Under the pieces are notes generated by a model. The model ran no database searches and was not told the origin of the DNA. It saw only the letters and a list, made by a program, of their open reading frames with translations. The translations under genes and the position numbers were made by a program. From Caldilineaceae bacterium (GTDB lineage Bacteria > Chloroflexota > Anaerolineae > Caldilineales > Caldilineaceae): a stretch of DNA of 64,000 nt. Below, in pieces: positions 57,201 through 64,000 of the stretch (positions are counted from its first letter, which is position 1; every line of letters begins with the position of its first letter). The DNA lies in the NCBI GenBank assembly GCA_958295845.1, contig OY282376.1, forward strand, positions 2,617,022-2,681,021, read 5' to 3'.

Positions 57201-59811
57201 TGGGAATGGAGCCGCTCAGTTCGTTAAATGAAAGGTCTATGTATAGCAGTTCTGTTAGTGTGCCCAGACTTGGAATCGCCCCACTCAACGCATTGGAGTG
57301 AAGGTCCAACTCTGCCAACTTTGAGAGGGCGCTCAGGTCCGGAATCGGCCCACTCAATGCATTTGCATTGAGGTTCAGGCTCCTCAGGTCTGTAAGAGCG
57401 CTAAGACTAGGAATCTGACCCTTCAGCCGATTAGAGCCGAGACTCAAGTGTTCAACACGTCCGTCAGAATTCGTGGTGATTCCATACCAGTCGCCTATCG
57501 GCAGGTCGCTCAGCCAGTTATTACTCCTATACCAATTGCTTCCGTCAGTCGCATTATAGAGCGCGACGAGTGCCGCCCGTTCCTCCAGCCAGTCAGCCCG
57601 AGTAGCCGTAGCCGTCGGCGTGACAGTAGGTATATGAGTAGCTGTCGGCGTGACAGTTGGTGTTTCGGTGGGCGTCAACGTAGCTGTTGGAGTATCAGTG
57701 TGCGTGGACGTAGCGGTCGGAATGTCAGTGTGAGTCGGCGTTGCCGTCGCAGTGTCAGTGTGCGTGGACTTAGCGGTCGGAATGTCAGTGTGAGTCGGCG
57801 TTGCCGTCGCAGTGTCAGTGTGCGTGGACTTAGCGGTCGGAATGTCAGTGTGAGTCGGCGTTGCCGTCGCAGTGTCAGTGTGCGTGGACGTAGCGGTTGG
57901 AGTGTCAGTGTGCGTGGACGTAGCGGTCGGAGTGCCAGTGTGAGTCGGCGTTGCAGTTGCCGTATAGGTGGGGGTTGGCGTCAGTGTGGAAGTCGGTGTG
58001 TATGTAGAAGTCGGTAGAGGCGTCGCCGTGGCCTGGTCGCAGTAAGGCAGGCCCAGGCTATCCAGGTCATTCTTCTCCACGTCTCTCAATGTCTCGGGAA
58101 TACATCCGCTCAAATTGTTACCCCCAAGGAAGAGCGAACCCAAGATGGGAATATCCCCAAGAGACGCCGGAATCGTCCCCGTCAAACTGTTGTTGCCTAG
58201 GTACAAATGCTGCAGCTTCGTCAGGACCCCCAAATCAGGGATCGACCCACTAATATCATTGGAAGTGAGGTCCAGCGCACCCAGATTGGTGAGTGCGCTC
58301 ACATCTGGAAAAGGCCCCGTCAACCCGTTCGCCCCCAGATCGAGGGTCAGCAACTGGGTCAGCGCGCTCAGATCCGAGATGGTCCCACTAAGATTATTGG
58401 TTGAAAGGCGCAGTTCAGTCACGCGCCCATTTTCGTCGGTGGTTACTCCATGCCAATCTGACACCGCCTTTTCACTCAGCCAATTTTCGTTGCGTGTCCA
58501 GTTTGCCCCGTCAGTTGCATTATAGAGCGCGACGAGAGCAGTCCTTTCCTCAGGTGAGCCGGCCGGTGTGGCTGTGTGTGTGGCAGTTGGTGTCGCTGAA
58601 GGCGTAAGTGTGGGCGTGCCAGTAGGTGTATCAGTGGGCAGGGGCGTAGGGGTGGGAGTAAACGTGGGCGTCGCCGTGGCCTCATCGCAATACGGCAGGC
58701 CCAGGCTGTCCAGGTCATTCTTCTCCACGTCCCGCAAAGTCTCGGGAATACAGCCGCTCAAACTGTTTCCCCCAAGGAAAAGAGACCCCAGAGTGGGGAT
58801 ATCCCCAAGAGACGCCGGAATCGTCCCCGTCAAACTGTTGTTGCCAAGGTACAAACGCTGCAACTTCGTCAGGGCCCCCATATCAGGGATCGACCCACTA
58901 ATATCATTGGACGTGAGGTCCAGCGCACCCAGGTTGGTGAGCGCACTCACATCTGGAAAAGGCCCCGTCAACCCGTTCGCGCCCAGATCAAGCGTCAGCA
59001 GCTGCTTTAGCGCGCTCAGGTCCGGGACAGACCCACTGAGATTATTGGTAGAAAGGCGCAGTTCGGTCACGCGCCCATTCTCGTCAGTTGTAATACCATG
59101 CCATTCTGATACCGGCCTGTCACTCAGCCAATTGGCCCTTCCCGTCCAGCTGTCGCCGCCCGTCGCATTGTAGAGCGCGACCAGTGCCGCCCTCTCCGCG
59201 TCAACAGGGTCCGGTGTTATGGTGGGCGTCGAAGTTGACGCGGCGGTAGATGTGACTGTCACCGTCTGTGTGGGGGACGAAGTTGCCGTGGCAGTGGCAG
59301 TGGAAGTGCCTATCGTCGTAAGCGTGGGAGTAAAAGTAGCTGTGGCGGTCGAAGTCTCTACTGGTGTTAGCGTGGCAGTTAGTGTAGGGGTTTGCGTTTC
59401 TGAAGAACTCTCGGGAACAGAAACTGACACCGTCGCCGTCCACGGACCCACCGAACCGTCTGCGGTCACAACACGTATCGAGTAATAATAGGTACTGCCG
59501 CCAGCGAGGCCGCTATGCGTGTAGGTGGTGCCCTTCAGCTCGCCCCCGATCCGAACCCAGTCGCTAACACCCGCATCCCAGAAGATCAGCTCGTAAGAGT
59601 CCGCGCCAGTCACCTCATCCCACGAGAGGGCAACCTGGCCTGCGCTCCCCTCCGCAGTCAGCGACGGCGCGGCCAAACCTTCCGACGAATCGGTCTGCGC
59701 ATACGTCTCGCTGTAAATGAAAAAAATGAAGGTGGGAATAGCCGCAAGAATTGCAACCAGTAGGAGAGGCGACCGCGCCCGATGGGGCACAGTTCCAGGC
59801 AAAGATTTCAT
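54202..59811 (-). CDS. Giant secreted LRR protein with five LRR blocks and Thr/Pro linkers
   Basis: An 1869-residue protein. A signal peptide (about 1-38, '[24 protein letters not shown]') is followed by one FN3 domain (about 45-130). A long Thr/Pro linker and five LRR blocks follow, holding about 5, 5, 14, 13 and 6 repeats. Each block begins with an N-cap ('[16 protein letters not shown] ... NWLS') and ends with GCIP...YC, so each is probably disulfide-closed. The blocks are separated by Thr/Pro/His/Asp linkers. The protein ends in another Thr/Pro tail and lacks the FN3-plus-peptidase C-terminus of its three relatives. Its first two blocks are near-identical copies. It is probably a very long surface or extracellular stalk for ligand binding. 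A TTGACA-17-TACATT promoter lies upstream. No anchor motif is visible. Confidence 0.8.
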   Translation of the reverse strand: MKSLPGTVPHRARSPLLLVAILAAIPTFIFFIYSETYAQTDSSEGLAAPSLTAEGSAGQVALSWDEVTGADSYELIFWDAGVSDWVRIGGELKGTTYTHSGLAGGSTYYYSIRVVTADGSVGPWTATVSVSVPESSSETQTPTLTATLTPVETSTATATFTPTLTTIGTSTATATATSSPTQTVTVTSTAASTSTPTITPDPVDAERAALVALYNATGGDSWTGRANWLSDRPVSEWHGITTDENGRVTELRLSTNNLSGSVPDLSALKQLLTLDLGANGLTGPFPDVSALTNLGALDLTSNDISGSIPDMGALTKLQRLYLGNNSLTGTIPASLGDIPTLGSLFLGGNSLSGCIPETLRDVEKNDLDSLGLPYCDEATATPTFTPTPTPLPTDTPTGTPTLTPSATPTATHTATPAGSPEERTALVALYNATDGANWTRNENWLSEKAVSDWHGVTTDENGRVTELRLSTNNLSGTISDLSALTQLLTLDLGANGLTGPFPDVSALTNLGALDLTSNDISGSIPDLGVLTKLQHLYLGNNSLTGTIPASLGDIPILGSLFLGGNNLSGCIPETLRDVEKNDLDSLGLPYCDQATATPLPTSTYTPTSTLTPTPTYTATATPTHTGTPTATSTHTDTPTATSTHTDTATATPTHTDIPTAKSTHTDTATATPTHTDIPTAKSTHTDTATATPTHTDIPTATSTHTDTPTATLTPTETPTVTPTATHIPTVTPTATATRADWLEERAALVALYNATDGSNWYRSNNWLSDLPIGDWYGITTNSDGRVEHLSLGSNRLKGQIPSLSALTDLRSLNLNANALSGPIPDLSALSKLAELDLHSNALSGAIPSLGTLTELLYIDLSFNELSGSIPSLSAQKKLRELNLTWNSLSGSIPSLETLTELVQLKLRMNELSGSIPSLSSLTELELLDLYSNQLEGSVPELDALTNLESISLSENKLSGTIPSLAVLSKLENLDFSGNELSGSIPSLSGLTKLEELYLARNEMSGSIPSLSALTELDGIDLSGNELTGAIPDVSALTKLTSLNLSFNLLSGPIAGDRFPASIRAIYLRSNRLTGSIPDLSALAQLGQLFLSNNQLTGEIPSSLGTLPSLLRLFVSGNQWSGCIPTSLLSLRESDLDDLGLAYCATPTVTPTPTVTATLPAGATATPTATATPTLTATVTPMITPTPTATGTPASAAANRVALVALYNATDGADWKRNDNWLSEEPVGNWYGVTTDESGRVTALQLIGNWMSGSISDLSALTEIRTLDLSVNDLSGAIPSLSALTKLERLLITHNDLGGPIPSLSSLPNLKEVNLVANDLSGTIPGLSANTKLERLILGGNDLSGPVPNLSTLKELKYFDVSINDLSGTIPSLSSLTKLERFDMDHNHLNGTIPSLSALTNLSYLQLSSNELTGPIPNLSALTKLELLALGSNDLSGQIPSLDALTELEELWLSNNRLSGAVPSLDALTELKKISLNGNELSGSIPDLSALTMVRSMSLQYNRLSGRIPDLSSLTSLNWLVLNDNQLSGPFPSELGDISGLTLVRLGGNQLTGCIPETLRDLASQDFDKLGLLYCDEPTPTVTATPDAAVGSRSLLIEGGAEAATSTPTGTPTPEATATPSMTPTATFTATPTATPTPTFTATPTATPTATNTPGSATGDRAALIALYNSTDGANWTNNASWLTTGPLNRWYGVSTNSDGRVSRINLNSNELNGTVPSLSALTELVYLNLRNNQLSGSIPELDVLTELRILNLSANRLSGEIPNLSGLTNLARIRLHNNRLSGSIPSLGALTNLRILYVHNNRLTGSIPDSLGTLSNLLGLFVSGNQLSGCIPASLGSVRSNDLDETGLAYCATPTPTPTPTSTASATPG
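57691..57960. repeat. 30/60-bp minisatellite in the linker of the 1869-residue LRR protein
   Basis: Nine 30-bp half-units in register, forming 60-bp pairs. The copies at 57721-57780 and 57781-57840 are identical and 57841-57900 differs at two positions. On the minus strand the pair encodes alternating decapeptides such as [10 protein letters not shown] and [10 protein letters not shown]. Copy number is likely variable between strains and the array may collapse in short-read assemblies. Confidence 0.9.
58031..58550. repeat. Segmental duplication, copy 1 (second LRR block)
   Basis: About 520 bp, closely similar to 58679-59198 at a constant offset of 648 bp (216 codons). Long stretches are identical, for example around the '[20 protein letters not shown]' coding part and the '[14 protein letters not shown]' repeat. 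Confidence 0.85.
58679..59198. repeat. Segmental duplication, copy 2 (first LRR block)
   Basis: Partner of 58031-58550. The copies differ by scattered, mainly synonymous or conservative substitutions, so the duplication of this LRR block is fairly recent compared with the other blocks of the protein. Confidence 0.85.
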
Positions 59812-60486
59812 ATCGGCACCAAATATGAAACTAAAATGCTTTAGTATAATGTTAAGTTGCAGCTGAATGTACTATCCTATTTAACTATTGTCAAGCGTGA
59901 AAATTGACCTGCCTGCTGCCCCAATATCAGTCAACGGGATTGACCAATGGGAAGAGCGAATCGGCGAATAGCCTTGGAGGTATCTAAGAAGGAGTTGAAT
60001 TCACGAACAATCTAATGCGATGGCTAAAACTTAGCCGTACGTGAGTCGTGCCACATGAAGATTGTCGTTCAATTGAGATCCTGTTGCCTGATTCGAGGAG
60101 TTCACCGAGCAAGTCTGCCAGCCTAAAGAGCGGCAATGTTGCAGCCTTGCCGAATTACTTGGTGGCCAAGGGATGAAGGAGTCGAAGGGGGAGCACAGGC
60201 CAAAGCGTGGATGGAAGTCTCAGGGGAAAGAAAAGTAAACGATCAAGTCAAAATTTCAAGACGGTACACTGAGAAAAAGCTGGAGATTATAGCATGCATT
60301 CGAAACTGCAGCTGTAAAGGCTCGTTGACGTTTGTCTGAACATCGATTTCCGGGTTCTAATTGCAGCTGATCTTCGAAGGGCGGCGCAGGCCCGCAAAGA
60401 AGACCCAATACGTCTCTCGAGTTCTCCGCGTCCTCCGCGGACAAAAAGGATTTTCTTCACGACCCTCCGCGTGACTTCGCGGATCA
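59812..60486. other. Intergenic region upstream of the 1869-residue LRR gene
   Basis: About 675 bp. The left end holds the LRR-gene promoter (59866-59894). The right part (about 60400-60486) contains several short repeats of CTCCGCG/CCGCGGA around 'AAAAAGGATTTTCTTC', giving possible foldback structures. I see no gene. Confidence 0.45.
59866..59894 (-). promoter_or_regulatory. Sigma70-like promoter of the 1869-residue LRR gene
   Basis: Minus strand: TTGACA (59889-59894, perfect), 17-nt spacer, TACATT (59866-59871, 4 of 6). It lies about 60 nt upstream of the ATG. A second TATACT is present closer to the gene but lacks a good -35. Confidence 0.5.
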
Positions 60487-61689
60487 TCAGACCCGGCCTT
60501 CCCCTTCCAAATACGGCAGCGCCCGCGGCAGATTCTCCCTGCCAAACATCATATCCGAATAAACGCCGTCCGGAATGTGTAGCGGGTCCGCCAGACGGCA
60601 CTTCTCGACAATTTCTCTGTTCAACTCGATTCCCAGCCCCGGCGCGTCCCCAAGAGAAATCTCACCGTCAACTACCTCCAGCGGCCGCCCCAGCAACTCA
60701 TCCACAAACGGATTGTTCATGCGGTCGATCTCCACCGTCAAGCCGTTCGGCATCGCGCTTACGACGTGCGCGTTGGCTACGATTGCAACCGCATCGCTCC
60801 AGCTATGCGTCGCGAATTTAAGCCCGTGCTCCGCCGCCAACCTCGCCACCCTCCAGACCTCGCTGATCCCGCCGCAGCGGCACGCGTCAGGCTGCACGAT
60901 ATCCACCGCCCCCGCCCGGATCAACTCCCGGAATCCCTGAAGGCCGAACTCATTCTCGCCGGCAGCTAAAGGAACGCCCACGGTCCCACGCAGCGATACA
61001 AAATCGTCAATATTCTCAGGCGCAAACGGTTCCTCGTACCAGAAGACCCCCTGTTCGGCCAGAAAATCCCCCATCCGCCGCGCCAGATCCAGGTGATACC
61101 GCATCGACGCGTCAACGATGACGTCATTCTCCGCGCCGACTGCCCCCCGCACCGCCTGCACCGCGGCCCTGTCGTATTCTTCGCTGCGGGCCAGGCGCAT
61201 CTTGACGCGGCGGAAACCAGCATCAATGTAGCCGCTGGCCTCGTCCGCCAACTCCTTCACGTCGTCCTTCCATAGCAGCCCGCTCGCATAGGCCGGGCAG
61301 CGACCGGTCTCCCCGCCTATAAGAGCCCAAACCGGCTTGCCTTCCGCCTGCCCCCGCAGGTCCCAGAGGGCCGTGTCTACGCCCCCAATTGCCGAGAGCG
61401 CGGCCCCTTTGCGCCCGTACCAGCGCGTCAACGCGTACATCTTCTCCCACAAAGCCTCGACCTCCGTCGGGTCTTCTCCAATCAGTACGGAGGCCAGCTG
61501 ATCCCGCACCACCAGATACACCAGGGCAGGATACGAGTACACCGAACCGACGCCGACCGCGCCGCATTCCGTATGCACCAGGATCAGCGTCGTCAGCCGC
61601 GCGTCGCAGATTCCGCCGCCGTACTGAAACTGGTGCTCTTCTGGATAACGGTGAAGCAGATTGATCGCTTCTACATGCTCAATCCGCAC
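60487..61689 (-). CDS. Mandelate racemase/muconate lactonizing enzyme family protein (second copy, MR-like)
   Basis: A ~400-residue enolase-superfamily enzyme starting at GTG 61689 (VRIEHVEAINLLHRYP). A longer frame would add 47 residues of unrelated Arg/Cys-rich sequence overlapping the PhyH gene and is rejected. Active-site parts are Lys163-x-Arg165 (RRVKMRLA), Asp193 (IVDASMRY), Glu219 (YEEPF), Glu245 (AAGENEFG), Asp268 and His295 (ATHSW). The metal-binding set D/E/E is intact, so this should be an active racemase, dehydratase or cycloisomerase. The start overlaps the stop of the PhyH gene by 11 nt, so translation is coupled. The substrate is likely a sugar acid or carboxylate, but it cannot be named. 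Confidence 0.85.
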   Translation of the reverse strand: MRIEHVEAINLLHRYPEEHQFQYGGGICDARLTTLILVHTECGAVGVGSVYSYPALVYLVVRDQLASVLIGEDPTEVEALWEKMYALTRWYGRKGAALSAIGGVDTALWDLRGQAEGKPVWALIGGETGRCPAYASGLLWKDDVKELADEASGYIDAGFRRVKMRLARSEEYDRAAVQAVRGAVGAENDVIVDASMRYHLDLARRMGDFLAEQGVFWYEEPFAPENIDDFVSLRGTVGVPLAAGENEFGLQGFRELIRAGAVDIVQPDACRCGGISEVWRVARLAAEHGLKFATHSWSDAVAIVANAHVVSAMPNGLTVEIDRMNNPFVDELLGRPLEVVDGEISLGDAPGLGIELNREIVEKCRLADPLHIPDGVYSDMMFGRENLPRALPYLEGEGRV

Positions 61690-62518
61690 CGTTGTAGCCC
61701 GCCTTCTCCTGCATCCACCCCCGCAGCGGCACGTCCTCCGGCTTCGGCGAAGTATACCCGTGCCCTCCCGTGGCCGACGCTCCCAGCAGTTGCTGCCGGA
61801 TAGGATCAAGATCTCCGATAATGTGATCAACCGTCATATCGTCCCGTGGGCGCAGCCACCGGTAGCTATAACCGTAGAAGAGGGCTTTTCGCGTTACTTC
61901 GGACGTGTTAGGGCTGGACGCGTGCCAGATGCGGCGGTCAAAAAATACAGCATCCCCCGGATTGGCGAGAATTGCGATTCCACCTTTCGGCTTCTTGTCT
62001 TCATCTACAGGTAGCTTGTTCAATAAATGACTGCCCGGAATCACATACAGGTTGGCCCGCCCCAACTCCGAAGCGTCGCTCAGGAAAAACGCCACTTTCA
62101 GCGAAATGCGCGGCTGGGGGTCCGTCTCCAGTTCGTTGTTGAGCCGGCCGCTATCTTTGTGCCAGTTCAACCCCTTCTGTCCCGGCCCTGAAACTGCATT
62201 TGGCGGCGTGATGATCATGTGCGAATGGTACAACTGTATGTTCCAGCCTAGTATTCCCCACACAAGGGGAAAGGTCGTCGGATAGTCGAGCAGCTCCAGG
62301 AAGACATCATCCTTGCCGACGAAGTCAAACAGGAGGAGTCCGTCAGAAGGTCCCAATCCTTGCTTTTCCTTCGCCTCTGCCGTAAGCCGGTCCGTTACCT
62401 GCGTGGCCCGCTCCACCAATTCCTTGGGTATGGCATTCTCGACAATCATATAGCCCTGTTCGGCGAAAGTACGTTCTTCCTCGTCGGTAATCAAGTGCTC
62501 AAGCCAGGCGTCATTCAT
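61679..62518 (-). CDS. Phytanoyl-CoA dioxygenase family protein (Fe(II)/2-oxoglutarate)
   Basis: A 279-residue PhyH-type dioxygenase without extra domains. The motif HxD is His120-Lys-Asp122 (NWHKDSG), the distal histidine is His199 (RRIWHASSPN), and Arg210 (TRKALF) should bind the 2-oxoglutarate carboxylate. All three iron ligands are present. It would hydroxylate a small molecule. It is the first gene of a two-gene operon with the enolase-superfamily gene; a dioxygenase and a dehydratase/racemase in sequence suggest catabolism or modification of one substrate. AAGGAG lies upstream of the ATG and a near-consensus promoter lies 42-69 nt upstream. Confidence 0.9.
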   Translation of the reverse strand: MNDAWLEHLITDEEERTFAEQGYMIVENAIPKELVERATQVTDRLTAEAKEKQGLGPSDGLLLFDFVGKDDVFLELLDYPTTFPLVWGILGWNIQLYHSHMIITPPNAVSGPGQKGLNWHKDSGRLNNELETDPQPRISLKVAFFLSDASELGRANLYVIPGSHLLNKLPVDEDKKPKGGIAILANPGDAVFFDRRIWHASSPNTSEVTRKALFYGYSYRWLRPRDDMTVDHIIGDLDPIRQQLLGASATGGHGYTSPKPEDVPLRGWMQEKAGYNGAD

Positions 62519-62559
62519 CTCGTCTCTCCTTTTTCTGCAAATTGCGAATCTCTGCCAGA

Positions 62560-62587
62560 ATCATAGAGCCCAATACCGATTTGTCAA
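62560..62587 (-). promoter_or_regulatory. Sigma70-like promoter of the PhyH/enolase-superfamily operon
   Basis: Minus strand: TTGACA (62582-62587), 16-nt spacer, TATGAT (62560-62565, 5 of 6). The start of transcription would be about 35 nt before the ATG. Confidence 0.6.
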
Positions 62588-62679
62588 ACCTGTCCGCTCA
62601 AAGTGTGCATCCCACAATGGAGGTGACCTCTCTTGTGCCTCAGGCATCGACTAGTCCGTGTCAATTCCTCACATCCGTC

Positions 62680-63090
62680 CCGAAATATCGCCCGTTCACT
62701 GACCACCGATCACCGACCACTGCAGTTCCGGGCGGTCGTGCCTTCGGCCCTCCCTTGTGCGGGGGCTGCGCCCCCGCAACGCCCCGCCCTTGTTAGCCAC
62801 CGTGTGTATTCTTCCCCAACATCGTGTCTAGCCAACAGTGTCTACCCACCCCCGTGCTGTCTGCGTCCCTTAACCCCTGACCCCCAGCCCCTGATCCCTG
62901 CAGTTCCGCCCCCGCAACGCCCCCCTGGGCTAGCGGCCGTGCCTATTCTCTCCCGGCAAGGTGTCTAGAGCAAAGTGTCTAGCCACCACTGTCTGCCCTC
63001 CCTTGCCTTCTCATAACGCTAATCACCGACCTCCAGCCTAATGAGTCACTGACCACCGACCACTGACCACTGACCACTGCAGTTCCGCAT
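62680..63090. repeat. Three imperfect ~178-bp intergenic repeats
   Basis: CTGCAGTTCCG occurs at 62720-62730, 62898-62908 and 63077-63087, i.e. 178 and 179 bp apart. Each is preceded by a run of short CTGACCA/CCGACCA-like units, and the first two are followed by CCCCCGCAACGCC and copies of GTGTCTAG. The last run has several perfect 7-bp tandem units. Confidence 0.65.
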
Positions 63091-63191
63091 CCAAACTGGG
63101 TCCAAAGACTGTCTCCATCCCGAGATTCTCTCCCACAAAAGGGCGAGTGCCCTGAATTCGGCTAGGGACCCCCTGGCGGGCGAATTTCGTA

Positions 63192-63200
63192 TGCTATAAT
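63192..63200 (+). promoter_or_regulatory. Extended -10 promoter candidate
   Basis: TGC-TATAAT is a perfect -10 with TGn extension and no clear -35. It lies 42 nt upstream of an ATG at 63243 that starts a doubtful 65-codon frame. It may instead drive a small RNA. Confidence 0.3.
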
Positions 63201-63380
63201 AGAGTCCGAAATGAGTTTCGTATCTTCTAACTCCGAGAAGCCATGACTCCCGCCAAAAGACGATCTGGAGCCGAAGGAGGGCCGCTGCGAGTCTGTGAGC
63301 TGCCCATACTTCATCTATCGATAGCCATCAGGGTCGGCGAAGAAATGTCTGGGAAAATAAATCCAAAAAAAAGAAATCCC

Positions 63381-63440
63381 GTCGACCTGCGTCGACCTAC
63401 GTCGACTTGCGTCGACTTGCGTCGACTTGGATCGACCTGA
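63381..63440. repeat. Six 10-bp tandem units centred on GTCGAC
   Basis: Units GTCGACCTGC, GTCGACCTAC, GTCGACTTGC (twice), GTCGACTTGG and ATCGACCTGA follow each other without gaps. The 6-bp palindrome GTCGAC therefore recurs every 10 bp (five exact copies), close to one helical turn. An A-tract of 8 lies directly upstream. Confidence 0.85.
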
Positions 63441-64000
63441 CCCAGGATAATTGCATCGAGTTGGTTCAATGCCCTGTGAGGCTTCCTGAACTGAAAAGGA
63501 ACCTCTCTTTTGGCACCCTGCGTGAGCGATTCTTGCGTCAGAACTTGGATGCAATTGCCCTGAACTCAGCCGGCAATGCTACAAATTCGTCGTGGTATAA
63601 TAGTGAATACAGATTGTCCCATCGCCCATCGAAGACGCGTCAACGTTTCTCAAAAGAGCGATTTGCGGGAGCAAAGTGCCAGTCCGTGCGGGGCCCCGCT
63701 GCCTGGCTTGGAATTATCGATACACCTTTGCTGTTCTTCGCGTCCCGCCCCGTGGCTTCCCAGATAGATCGGTAGGGTCAATCCCAACATGCAAGCGAGA
63801 AACATCCTGATCAGGCACGTAGGCGCCCCGTTCTTGTTGAATCTGGAGCCGCCTCGCAAAAGTGTCTACAAAACCTGGTCAAACTGCCCAATGCCCTTGA
63901 CGCAATGTCCCGCAACCAGGTCAAATGTGACGAGGAAACGACTGACAAACAAAGACTGCAGGTCCGAAAAAACTTGAAATTTGCGCGACATACGTATACT

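Larger units (their letters stand above)
62519..64000. other. Long non-coding region with repeats
   Basis: About 1.48 kb with no recognisable gene. It holds the PhyH promoter (62560-62587), three imperfect ~178-bp repeats (about 62680-63090), two rightward extended -10 promoter candidates (63192-63200 and 63593-63601, TGG-TATAAT) and a 10-bp phased repeat (63381-63440) just after an A-tract. A 65-codon rightward frame at 63243-63440 follows the first promoter with a GAGAAG site. Its end is made by the decamer repeat, and I do not call it a gene. Confidence 0.5.

Noticed and set aside
57691..57960. CRISPR-like array
   Set aside because: The 30-bp units are contiguous without unique spacers and are translated in frame as part of the LRR protein linker.
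61690..61830. N-terminal extension of 47 codons for the second enolase-superfamily gene
   Set aside because: It is Arg/Cys-rich, overlaps the end of the PhyH gene and does not resemble the family start.
63243..63440. 65-codon rightward ORF after a TATAAT
   Set aside because: Its last third is made by the 10-bp repeat, it has no recognisable domain and its composition is basic and random. It is listed only as part of the non-coding region.
63407..63775. 122-codon rightward frame near the right end
   Set aside because: No domain and no ribosome site; it begins inside the decamer repeat and crosses an extended -10 element.

Overview
The window looks like a chromosomal segment of a Chloroflexota bacterium, probably a Caldilineaceae-like, possibly sponge-associated lineage. 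This is an inference. It rests on the secreted proteins with long Thr/Pro 'TPTPT' linkers, the F420/PPOX-type flavoproteins, DUF2277, formate-THF ligase, the abundance of sugar-acid and oligosaccharide catabolic genes, and phytanoyl-CoA-dioxygenase-like enzymes. No rRNA or tRNA gene and no CRISPR array is visible. Almost every gene lies on the minus strand.

Layout. 0-2.7 kb: the end of an oligopeptide-type ABC importer operon (binding lipoprotein, then permease running off the left edge), with a sigma70-like promoter at 2917-2945. 3-6.4 kb: a small membrane-anchored protein convergent with a 952-residue putative glycan-active protein. 6.7-14.5 kb: a sugar-utilisation operon read leftwards from a strong promoter/palindrome at 14442-14471: Lpl-type binding lipoprotein, two permeases, a GH4 glycosidase, an enolase-superfamily dehydratase and a short-chain dehydrogenase. 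14.8-16.4 kb: a complete IS66-family element with perfect 15-bp ends and an 8-bp target duplication, inserted at the end of an intrinsic terminator. 16.6-19.3 kb: an SH3-repeat secreted protein and an HlyD-type adaptor. 19.7-27.4 kb: a second sugar cluster (SAF-domain oxidoreductase, arabinose/fucose-isomerase-like protein, aldo/keto reductase, a GNAT gene broken by an in-frame TAG, DUF169, RhaD-type aldolase/dehydrogenase). 27.4-32.4 kb: a SWIM zinc-finger protein and a SNF2 helicase. 32.5-35.9 kb: formate-THF ligase, DUF2277 and two PPOX-fold flavoproteins. 36-40.9 kb: a MacB-like ABC exporter. 41-42.4 kb: a phytanoyl-CoA-dioxygenase/HEAT-repeat fusion. 42.7-59.8 kb: a tandem family of four giant secreted leucine-rich-repeat proteins. 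60.5-62.5 kb: a two-gene operon (PhyH dioxygenase, enolase-superfamily enzyme). 62.5-64 kb: non-coding DNA rich in several kinds of repeat.

The most unusual content is the four-gene LRR family. Three members carry fibronectin-III domains, plant-like 23-residue LRRs and a common C-terminal domain of about 200 residues. In two of them this domain has a zinc-protease HExxH motif followed 47 residues later by Glu, spacing close to that of anthrax lethal factor. In the third both histidines are arginine (REGAR), so it looks like a pseudoprotease. The fourth (1869 aa) lacks the domain, has five LRR blocks, and shows recent internal duplication and a 30/60-bp minisatellite in one linker. All functional assignments come from reading the sequence only; no database search was run.
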